Positions 40,231 through 64,000 of a stretch of DNA of 64,000 nucleotides are shown here, in pieces. This DNA comes from Leptasterias polaris (Eukaryota; Echinodermata; Asteroidea; Forcipulatida; Asteriidae): positions 1,798,001-1,862,000 of the forward strand of contig JAZGTN010000192.1 in assembly GCA_037783415.1 (NCBI GenBank). Reading direction: 5' to 3'. Every line of letters starts with the position of its first letter. The stretch's first letter is position 1. The position numbers and the translations under genes are program-made. Below the pieces are notes generated by a model. It ran no database searches. It saw nothing but the letters and a program-made list of their open reading frames with translations, and had not been told where the DNA came from.

Positions 40231-43200
40231 CTTTAAGAATATTAATAACAATGATTAATAATTCAAACAGTACAGTAAGTAGAGATTTGAACTCTTATCT
40301 ATGAGGGATGCCCTTCCCAGTAGTGCGCTTGGAGTAAACATACCTCGACTCTCTCAAGGACCTCAGTCAGTAATCTGATTGACTCTAGCTGCCGGAGTGC
40401 TATAAACAGTTTGCGTTCCTCCAACGATTAATAATAATAATAACTAGTTCTTATAGCACATTTTACAATAACGTATCAATGCGCTTTACAATAGTGCCCT
40501 GGTCATTGGGCCAATAACATTCATTTAATCTTTCTCAGCTCCCTGGGGAGTATACAGCCCTGGGCTGCCGTGGCGCTCCGAAGGCTTTTTCAAACACAAT
40601 ATCAACCTCTACCCTTGCAGGTACCCATTTATACCCCTGGGTGAAGAGAAGCAATTATAGCAAAGTGTCTTGCTCAAGGACACAAGTGTCATGACCGGGA
40701 ATCGAACCCACACCCCGATGACTAAGCCACCAGAACTTGAATCCGATGCTCTTAACCACTCGGCCATGACACCCTACATAATAATTATAAGAGTACAGTA
40801 AGTAGAGATTTGAACTCTATCTTTGAGGGATGCCCTTCCCAGCAGTGCGCTTGGGGTTACATACCTTGACTCTCTCAAGGAGCTCAGTCAGTAACCTGAT
40901 TGACTCTAGCTGCCGGAGTGCTATGAGAAGCTTGCGTTCCTCCAGTGCTATCCTACGCTGTAACTCCTGCTCCTGTTTGATTCTCTTCTTCTCCTCTTGG
41001 ATCCGTCTTCGTTTCTCTTCTCTCTGTAGCCTACGTTCCTCCCGCCGTGTCAGTTTGGCCTGTTTGCGCTGCTTCTTATACAACTCCTCCTGCTCTTTCC
41101 TCCTCCTAAAAGAAAGTTCCAAGATGTCAACCAAAAAACTGCCTTAGTTTTTAGTAATATACTTGAGACATTCAGGTTAAAATTTAACACAGGATGTTTT
41201 GTCTGTGTTTTTTCTGCCTGTCTTTCTCTCTCTATTCATGTATTTCCACTTGACTGCTTCTGTTCCATTTGTATACCTGTATTTTTGTGTTGTTGTATTG
41301 TCATTTAGCGCTCGAGAAAGACTCTGCTAGGGTCGAAACGTCAAGTCAATAACTATTTTTGTGCATTTATACCATAAATCCTTTCGGTTGGTAAGCAGTT
41401 TGCAACAGCTAATTCTATTTTCTCACAGGATAAAAAGAACGGTTCGAGTATACCAAAATGCACTGTAAATCATCCAAAGGTAAATCAAGTTCTCAAAATT
41501 TATAACAAAAGATGGAAAAAGAGCGACTTGAGTGGTCTACATTTCCAAGCCTGTAATTTCATTTTAGCAGTGACATTAGTGTTCTGTGAGAAGAGTACAA
41601 CGTTGATGTGGAAAGCTTTTTTTAGTAGACAGGAAGGCCAAGCCTATGACAATGGCCTCTGAGGCTTCCTGAAGTTCAAAGTCCAAGACCAAGACAATAG
41701 TTTTTTAAACACCGTTCATCGGATTGCAAGGCAACTTCTTTTTAGTAACCCTTCAAAGACAAGACAACAGCGCCCACGCCTGATGCTGTGGGAGCAGTAG
41801 TCATATTGTACCTTTCATCTTCCAGTTTCTTTTCCTCTTCTTCTCTTTCTAAGCGTTTCTGGTCTTCTCTGGCCTTCTCAAGTTCAATCAATCTCGTTCT
41901 TTCTTTCTCTCGTCTCCGGATGGCTTTGGCACTCATGTGACGGGTTTTATCAAAATCAACCTGCAGTGCAAATAATATAAAAATTAATAAAAGTTCAACA
42001 CTTGTTACATTTATTTGAAAATCCTAATCACCAAAAAGATTTCTTGGCGAGGTAGGCAAGCTATGTCCTCTGTGAGGGTACTAATGAAAGATACTGGAAT
42101 GGAGACTGAAGGGAATGGGGCAGTCGTATTGAAGCCCAGCTGTAGCCAACTTAATGATGATGAAATATTGCAAAGTCGGTGAATCCATTTGACCGAATCA
42201 GAACAGCACTTTACAGGCATGATATTTGGCTCTTGGAAAAAAGTAGGAATTTTGTTGTATTGAGTAAAAGGGCTGATTTAAAATATGGTATAGGCTTTTA
42301 TAGGTTTTTCAGGCTATTTATTAACAAATAATTATACTGATTTTTCTAAGAGCAAAATAATCCAAAATCAAGCTTAGGTAGGAAGGATATCATGCCTGAC
42401 TTTAAACAACTAAATTTGTCTGTTAGGTGAATTGTTTTGTTGACAAAAATACAACCTTTTACTACTGAAAAAGAACAGTTGAGCAGAGGCTTATCTACAT
42501 GTAGAATGATTGGCAATGATCGAGTTAAAGTCTAATGTCTGAACCCTCTAAAAAGTGTTGAGTTATTATTTTTGATGGACATGCTGTTCATGACAAATAC
42601 CTGTCAACAACATACCACTCGGAGTTATTTATGTCATTATTGATTTCCCCCTTTTTAGTCTGTCTCTTTCACAAATGAGTTACTTTTCCTGCCATTTCCC
42701 TCCGTTGGTTTTGTCTTTTGTGTTTCCAACCTCTTGTGGTTGGACCAGCTCCCCTACCCCCCCCCCCCCCTTTGTGTCCTTCTAAATTGTTTGTCCCTTG
42801 TTTCTTTCTGCATGCTTTCTGCCTCACTCTTTTTTTTTCTTCCATTTGACTGCTTCTGTTGCAGTGTGTGAGTGTTGTGTTGTCATTTAGCCTTCAAGAA
42901 AGAATCTGCTAGGGTCGCAACGTCAGGACATTAACTATTTGTTTGCAGAGTTTATTTCATTACACACAAGTATCCAACAGCGCAAGCACCAACTAACAGG
43001 ATGGGGATCAGGAATTGAGGAGGAATGTTCAGTTTTAGATCAAGAAGGAAAACCCCAAATGGGGGAGACCCCACGCAATCAGGCAGGTAGGGACTGAAAA
43101 CCCAATCCACAAGGCTTCAGGTCTGAGGTGGGATTTGAACCAGGGTCCACAGAGGTGAAAGGCAGGGGGGGAAACCGACTGAGCCAACCTGAATGGTCAG

Positions 43201-44091
43201 TGAACAAGAAACCAGACTATTTTCCCTGTTAGCCTCACTTTAGATCACATGGATTTGTATGGGGAATCCTAAGTGATATAGCAGTAGAGGTGAGTGAGTA
43301 AGGTCTAGTACCTTGATATCTGCTGTAAAGGCTTTGCCCTCCTTCCCTTCCTCTGCGCTCATCTCTTTCTTTAGTAGCTTCATACCCTTCAGAGCATCCA
43401 TTGCCTTCACAAATCCAATGTACTCAGTAAACTGAACAAAGACTTCAAACATCAACGTGCTGAAGGATGAAAACGTTCTGAAATTCCCCCCAATGACCTG
43501 AGACTCGTGTCTGTACGGATCAAGCATTGGGACATCCACGTTTCTTATCTCACCAAACAGCTCAAAAATCTTCTTGATGATGAGCTCACTGGGCTTGTCT
43601 GGCTCTGCCGTTGAGGAAAACCATTTGCAGGGTAGGCCTTCCAGTTTGATTGTGTCCGGTCGCTCGCCGGGATTGTTCTCATTCATGTTTTTGGCGTCAC
43701 GGAAGAACGAGTCCCAATCGTGACGATTGGGGAAGTTTATCTTCGCCTCGGCTGCCCGGACTTTTAGCGGCTCCGGGAATCCACTGAGCTTGATGACCTT
43801 CCCGTCTAGTCTAAGAATGAGGACTTTGATGAGACTCTTGGCTTCCACCTCGGCTTCAAAGCGGAGGAACTCCAGGGAGCTCTTGCTGACTCGAAGGACC
43901 AGGAAGGAATCAGGCTTGGCCATCCGCTTTAGCTTCTCCATGACCTCCCAGTTGCTGATGGACTTCCCTTCAGTCTTCATCTGTGGGAGTGTTACGGAAA
44001 TGTTGAGCTTGGCGATGGGTTTGAGGTACAGCCCATGGGGACCATGGAGCTCGACGGCCTCTGATTGGTTGAAACACAGCTGCGTTGTCAT
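39844..44091 (-). CDS. AKAP17A: A-kinase anchor protein 17A, four coding exons
   Basis: Minus strand exons: 44091-43312, 41960-41812, 41105-40865, 40230-39844; 1557 nt, 518 residues plus TAG. Residues 1-260 hold the conserved N-terminal domain: SEAVELHGPHGLYLKPI, GKSISNWEVMEKLK, RHDWDSFFRDAKNMNE, ERPDTIKLEGLPCKWF, FGEIRNVDVPMLDPYR, AMDALKGMKL. All have close matches in human AKAP17A (XE7/SFRS17A). The second part of this block looks RRM-like. Residues about 275-495 are an uninterrupted Glu/Arg/Lys/Gln coiled coil. The human protein (695 aa) is a nuclear-speckle splicing factor that anchors PKA regulatory subunits; its C-terminal RS domain is absent here, the protein ending in RSAVMYKTT. The ATG at 44091 is chosen because the open frame upstream begins with TTG and has an in-frame TGA at 44133-44131. 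PKA binding is inferred from family only. Confidence 0.93.
40254..40426 (-). pseudogene. Decayed duplicate of AKAP17A exon 3 end
   Basis: Matches 40780-40937 closely. It includes the last 34 codons of exon 3 (IALRQLESIRL with several changes), the donor GAGGTATGT and adjoining intron. It has no acceptor and is cut off at the SINE tail. Inactive by sequence, though its donor is intact. Confidence 0.8.
40427..40785 (-). mobile_element. tRNA-derived SINE in AKAP17A intron 3
   Basis: The minus strand head GGTGTCATGGCCGAGTGGTT and GTGTGGGTTCGATTCCCGGT resemble a Leu/Ser-type tRNA with long variable arm. The body has CTCCCCAGGGAGCTGAGAAA, and the tail ends in AACTAGTTATTATTATTA. It lies between the two copies of the exon-3 duplication. 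Confidence 0.8.
40865..41105 (-). CDS. AKAP17A: AKAP17A exon 3, coiled coil
   Basis: Acceptor TTCTTTTAG, donor AAGGTATGT. It encodes RRRKEQEELYKKQRKQ ... IALEERKLLIALRQLESIRL LTELLERVK. Human has KLEERKLLLAQRNLQSIRLI AELLSRAK. Its 3' half has a decayed duplicate at 40325-40425. Confidence 0.9.
41150..41400 (+). mobile_element. Element with hammerhead-like motif, copy 1
   Basis: CTTGACTGCTTCTGTT ... TTGTTGTATTGTCATTTAGC ... AGACTCTGCTAGGGTCGAAA CGTCA. Shared with 42830-42960 over about 120 bp. The GACTC-TGCTA-GGGTC hairpin followed by GAAACGTC recalls the 3' part of a hammerhead ribozyme as found in Penelope-like elements; the CTGANGA part is decayed. Confidence 0.45.
41401..41811 (-). other. 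AKAP17A intron 2, remainder
   Basis: No exon recognised in this stretch; CCTATGACAATGGCCTCTGAGG near 41645 is a weak inverted repeat. Confidence 0.5.
41812..41960 (-). CDS. AKAP17A: AKAP17A exon 2
   Basis: Acceptor CACTGCAG, donor AAAGGTACA. It encodes VDFDKTRHMSAKAIRRREKE and the start of the charged coiled coil. Human has VSFDSTKHLSDASIKKRQLE. Confidence 0.88.
42830..42960 (+). mobile_element. Element with hammerhead-like motif, copy 2
   Basis: TTTGACTGCTTCTGTTGCAG ... GTGTTGTCATTTAGCCTTCA AGAAAGAATCTGCTAGGGTC GCAACGTCA. More decayed than copy 1. Confidence 0.45.
43000..43200 (-). mobile_element. tRNA-derived SINE, second family
   Basis: The minus strand has TTCAGGTTGGCTCAGTCGGT, then CCCTGGTTCAAATCCCACCT, then GGATTGGGTTTTCAGTCCCT and GGGGTTTTCCTTCTTG. 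The same order is found at 49515-49700 on the plus strand. Confidence 0.65.
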
Positions 44092-44168
44092 GATGTCAGA
44101 TTGGTTGTTCTGAGACAACCCGCTGCAACATCAACTGAAGATGGAGTTCTTTCAGGCAGCAGCAATCA
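43312..44168 (-). CDS. AKAP17A: AKAP17A first coding exon with part of 5'UTR
   Basis: Reading on the minus strand, an acceptor CTATTTGCAG precedes 44168, so a further 5' noncoding exon must exist upstream. 5'UTR is 44168-44092; coding runs 44091-43312 (260 codons, phase 0 out, donor AAGGTACTA). It includes an 11-codon upstream ORF at 44131-44096. Confidence 0.9.
44096..44131 (-). promoter_or_regulatory. Upstream ORF in AKAP17A leader
   Basis: ATG at 44131-44129 opens an 11-codon frame (MLQRVVSEQPI) that stops at TGA 44098-44096, four bases before the main ATG and in another frame. The upstream ATG has T at -3, so leaky scanning or reinitiation would be expected. Whether it is translated is not known. 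Confidence 0.45.
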
Positions 44169-45702
44169 CTGCAAATAGAAAACAAGTGATTATTGAAAAC
44201 ACAATAGTATCAAACATCCATAGCATTTACAATTTATAAATCAAATGCAATTTGTTTAAGAGCAATGACTCCACCAAGTCCAAGCTCTAATCTTATTATT
44301 AATTTTTCGCTTACAAAAGAACGGTTCTAATGTCTAGAGATGGATGCATGTTTATAAATGCAATGACCATGGCATAACACTCTTCTATAGTGTCTACTCA
44401 TACTCATAGGGACCAGATACTCTTAGAAATATATGAGGTTGTTAATGTTATGTTCATTGTCCTACGTACTAGGATTGGAATCGAGACCAGCTGGCAGAGG
44501 CACATAATTGTGATTTTTGTACACTACACGTGTCTACAGTACGATCAGACTTAGCCCCACTAGTGTGCAGGCCACACAACAAGTCGGGCTAGATCAGACT
44601 TACTCCGGAGTCCTAGAACTATGAGGTTCGATCCGCTATCGTCGAGACGATAGCGGATCGAGCGAACCTCATATCATAGTTCTAGGTAGGAGTAGATCAG
44701 ACTCAGACTAAGTTTTGGAGTAAATTAGGTGTATCTCAAGATAATGGAGAAATTATCTACATGTATTCTGGTTGCATATTAGGGTAATTCCATGTCCATC
44801 GTGAGCTCAACAACAAGGTCACGGTGGCAATCCAATTCTAAACATGACGAATGTATTCATATCGATATTGAAATAAAGAAATTGAAAAAAACAACCAGAT
44901 AAACAACTATATTTCTATATATTTTAATAAATACATACACTGGTGGTATAAACTTATAATTTCAATGCCACCTGCATGCTTCCTTCCTACATGCTTCAAT
45001 CAATCAAATCGACGAAGTTTCAAAAACAAATGGACATTCTCACGATACTGGTGCAGTTGTCAATGAATGACAACTGTAGTAAACACGATCGGACAACCGA
45101 TGCGAATAATGATCTCAAATTAAATTAACACGAAAAGATCGTGTAAAAATTAAGAAATTTACTTGGTTGATATTTCGCATTCCGTTCCAATGTCACAAAT
45201 GCTTGATTATTAGAAAGAAACCCACATTCTGTGACCGCAGTTCTCGTGTTTCAGTCACTTGCTTGTTTTAGTGCGTGCATGGAGGTCCGTGTGTATTTCA
45301 TTGGCAATGGAATCGAATACCCGTTATCGATAACAGCTTTAGCGTCTAGGATCGCAGGACTATCCGGGATAATTTGTTTACCGAATAATTTTGTAACCGA
45401 ATAATTGAGTTGCCATTCGATTATTCGATATTCATATTACTTATTTTGATTCCAAATAGTTATGATCGATACAAATTTTGTAAACTGAGGTCAAGGGTTA
45501 CGATACACGTGGTTGTGTGACTTTATGTCGTCGTCAGAAAGGATCTCCGTCAGAAACTCGAAAGTGATAGTGATACAAAATAAACCCCTTGTGGTTTATT
45601 ATTTGATACAAAATAAAAGTGTGCCGTGCAAGTGCAAGACGTAAACTTTAGACGTTGCTTTCGGTTCGGCATCAAATGAACCTTTGCCAATACAAATTTA
45701 CA
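44169..45702. promoter_or_regulatory. Divergent AKAP17A-RARS1 upstream interval
   Basis: The two genes start in opposite directions from this 1.5 kb, which must hold the RARS1 promoter and the AKAP17A 5' noncoding exon and promoter. No TATA box is obvious. The interval contains the 44611-44686 inverted repeat. Whether the promoter is shared cannot be told from sequence alone. Confidence 0.5.
44611..44686. repeat. Long inverted repeat, ~33-bp arms
   Basis: CCTAGAACTATGAGGTTCG and ATCCGCTATCGTC are followed after GA by GACGATAGCGGAT, then CGAACCTCAT and CATAGTTCTAGG. Only short bulges (CGAG, AT) break the stem. AGATCAGACT direct repeats lie on both sides. Confidence 0.85.
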
Positions 45703-61560
<15,858 letters not shown>

Positions 61561-62110
61561 TTCATCAGGTTCACGTCCAACCAGTGTTGAAAGTAAACCC
61601 TACCAACAGAAAGCAAAAAATGAAACAAATGGAAAGGGGTCGAATTTCACCATGATGTCAGCTGGCTGGAAGTATACTAAACTGGTGTACAGGGTTCGAA
61701 TCTCACCATAGTATCAGCTTGTATAAAGTATGACCCATCAACAGAATGTTTCTCAATGTCCGGGTTTAAATCTCACCATAGCATCAGCTTGTATAAAGTG
61801 TAATCCATCAACAGAATGTTTCTGAAGGTCCGGGTTCGAATCTCACCATAGCGTCAGCTTGTATGAAGTGTATTCATCAACAGATTGTTTCTCATGGTCA
61901 AGTTTCGAATCCCACCATAGTATCAGTTCTTATGAAGTATGACCCATCAACAGAATGTATCACAAGGTCTGGGTTTGAATCTCACCATAGTATCAGCTAG
62001 TATGAAGTACATTCCATCAGCAGAATGGTTCTCATGGTGTGGGATCGAATCTCACCACAGTATGAGTTATTATGAAGTGTAACCCCATCAACCGAATGTG
62101 TATCTCATGT
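61561..62110 (+). repeat. ~70-bp tandem array in RARS1 3' flank
   Basis: GGTTCGAATCTCACCATAG-type markers at about 61693, 61763, 61833, 61902, 61972 and 62042, 69-70 bp apart; more diverged units precede. Each unit has CATCAACAGAATGTTTCT and CATCAGCTTGTATAAAGT. Confidence 0.85.
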
Positions 62111-62807
62111 ACCAATATAAGAATGAATTGTTAGACATCCGTCATGTCTGTTGATTTCTTATGCATAATCCCCGAGGAAGCCCAAAAAAAAAATATATAA
62201 AAAAATCTTTTTAATCAAGAGATGCCATATTTATAAAGGAACAAAGCTGGATGCTGAATTTGTATTTGAAGCACAGGATTGCTGTAATTGCTGTTTTTGT
62301 AATTTTCAAAAAAGAAAACCTTGAACAGCAGTGGCGTTGAGATGCCCCCCCCCCCCTCCTCCCAGTTCCCACCTCAGTTTATTTCCCCCAATGGCTGAAA
62401 CTGAATTTAACCCCTAACCATGGCACCCACATCAATGCAATTAAGATTGCGTTACTCCAGTTCAACAATAACGCTGGTGTACGTTTAAGATTAATTAACG
62501 TTTGTCGACCTGGTAATTGAGGACTCTTTGTTCTCCCACTGTTTGGAATTTCAGCTAAGTTTTTTGTTTATAGGGATGTTCACATTTGTTGTATACAAAA
62601 AAGCGAAGCAAGGACGTCCTCGTGCTCTATCAAAACTCCCAGATCCCTTTTGTTAAAGTCCTCGGTTTTGACACTGGGTATCCACCCCCACCCACTTTGG
62701 ACTTGGAGGAAAAGCTTCAGTGTAGTTCAAAGGTTACATCAAACTTCAATACATGAAATACATTGTAATACATACAATTCCGTGGTAAGATTAAAAAACA
62801 CTATGAA
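62111..62807 (+). other. RARS1 3' flank
   Basis: No gene was seen. C-rich tract at about 62346-62356. Confidence 0.5.
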
Positions 62808-63345
62808 ATTGGTCCACACTTTTATTCTTATACTGTACTCCTCGGTGAAGAGAAGTAATTATGGGTAAGTGTCTCAATTTACAAACGGCCCTTCAGACCA
62901 GACTGGATTTTATCCTTTATTTTGCAATAAATAAAACTGAGAAGACGAGATGCAAAGTGAGGTTGTTTACTTGTTGCTTTATTCTCTGCTTGGCACGAAG
63001 GAAATACTGATTGTGGTTACAGGCTCTTTGTTTTCCAAAGGTATTTATGAAGTTCAGCTTACATCTAGGTGTCTCGCTAACAATGGTTGGGCTCACACTT
63101 TAACTCATATACTGTACTCCAGGGCGAAGAGAAATAATTATGGTCAAGTGTCCTAACTTACAAACAGAAATTTATGAAGTTCAGCCTACATGTATGTGTC
63201 TCGCTAACAATGTATGCGCTCACACTTTTACTCATGTCCGTACTCCTGGGCAAAGAGAAGTAATTATGGCCAAGTGTCACACTTAAAAGAAATTTATGAC
63301 GTCCAGCTTTCATGTAGGTGTCTCGCTAACAATTGATGCAGCATG
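62808..63345 (+). repeat. ~125-bp tandem array
   Basis: GTCTCGCTAACAATG-type markers at about 63071, 63198 and 63320. TACTCCTxGGxxAAGAGAAGTA with ATTATGGxCAAGTGTC repeats three times in between and once upstream at 62838. Confidence 0.8.
62926..62935 (+). terminator. Candidate RARS1 poly(A) signals
   Basis: Two overlapping AATAAA hexamers about 1.37 kb after the stop. Other AATAAA occurrences exist (for example about 63656), so the true site is unknown. Confidence 0.25.
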
Positions 63346-64000
63346 TGAATAACTTCACAATTTCTGCATACATTTCCATTGTTCTCACTGACTCACTAGA
63401 CCCACTAGACCCACTTGTGTGGCATGGTTTGTTTCTTTGACAATCAAAGGTTCGGCCAGATTTTCAAAATTGGAATAGAGACAACTAAAGTGGTGACCCA
63501 ATTCAAATTGAGGCCTTCAAGTTGTCTAAAGGATCGGGATTGGTGGACAGGAGGACATTTGCTTAAGGCAATGGTTAAGTCCAGCACTAGGGTAACTTTA
63601 ACAAGCCCTTCAAATCATCACTTGGCAAGAACATTGCATTTTTGAAACACTTGGCAAATAAACTCCCTCAATTAGTAATATTAATAATACGCCTTTTGTT
63701 ATATTGTGCTTTATCACAAAGGGTAAAGTGCTGCATCATTTGCACATAAAATTGTGTTAAGTTAAGATAGAATCGGCTAGTCAAGGTTATTTCTTGTCTG
63801 TTAACCCAGTGACTTATAGAAAACTCCATTACATGAGCAAGTGTATCGGAACACTTTTGACTAGCTAAGTTAAAACGAAATGATAGACGTTAAACCAATG
63901 TTTTTTGAGAGAGATTGGCTGTTGCCAGCTTAGTGTTTATATCCCCTTGTGGGAGTTTGCCAAGTTCCCTTAACGGGAAGATCATATAAACAAACAAACA
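63346..64000. other. Intergenic end of window
   Basis: No gene, RNA or clear repeat recognised. Confidence 0.5.

Larger units (their letters stand above)
41961..43311 (-). other. AKAP17A intron 1
   Basis: No exon. Holds the second hammerhead-like element (42830-42960), a SINE (43000-43200) and a C tract at about 42757-42770. Confidence 0.6.

Noticed and set aside
40680..40776. Possible tRNA-Leu or tRNA-Ser gene on the minus strand
   Set aside because: A and B boxes are present, but the sequence is continuous with a SINE body and ATT tail that recurs elsewhere; the acceptor stem is not convincing.
43727..44113. 128-codon frame on the plus strand
   Set aside because: Antisense shadow of the AKAP17A first coding exon.
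44089..44118. Start of AKAP17A at 44118
   Set aside because: The codon there is TTG; the first in-frame ATG is at 44091, after an in-frame stop farther upstream at 44133-44131.

Overview
The window is animal nuclear DNA: spliced genes with GT-AG introns, long AT-rich introns and many short non-autonomous transposons. The proteins fit a deuterostome. Several repeat families (TTAA-flanked inverted-repeat elements starting AGGCA or AGAGACA, and a GCTAAGCA-rich element) match what I remember of sea-star genomic sequence. My best guess is an echinoderm, probably an asteroid; no database was searched.

Three genes can be read exon by exon, with every splice phase closing. (1) LARP1, plus strand, 212-24853: 17 coding exons, 2925 nt, 974 residues plus stop. 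The 5' end lies outside the window. It has a Lys/Pro-rich N-terminal part, an RG-repeat, the La motif and a complete C-terminal DM15 cap-binding region. (2) AKAP17A, minus strand, 44091-39844: four coding exons, 518 residues. It has the conserved N-terminal domain and a long Glu/Arg/Lys coiled coil but no RS-rich tail. (3) RARS1, cytoplasmic arginyl-tRNA synthetase, plus strand, 45703-61560: 15 coding exons, 666 residues, complete.

Layout: 1-24853 is LARP1, whose first visible intron alone is 9.1 kb. 24854-39843 is a roughly 15 kb convergent intergenic block with the LARP1 3' region, a 1.6 kb minisatellite field, a 2.5 kb element nested in a smaller one, and several MITEs. 39844-44168 is AKAP17A. 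AKAP17A and RARS1 diverge from a gap of about 1.6 kb. 45703-61560 is RARS1. 61561-64000 is its 3' flank, carrying two tandem-repeat arrays. All three genes act in RNA biology: LARP1 in translation and stability of TOP mRNAs, RARS1 in tRNA charging, AKAP17A in splicing and PKA anchoring. They do not form an operon. LARP1 and RARS1 both lie on human 5q33-q34, so their proximity may be a remnant of old linkage.

The most unusual structures are: an 88-bp-arm perfect-length inverted repeat with a hammerhead-like loop in RARS1 intron 2; two local duplications of AKAP17A coding sequence (one around a SINE, one in the 3' flank); a 23-bp satellite with an exact 115-bp higher-order period; and nested insertions whose empty sites can be read directly.
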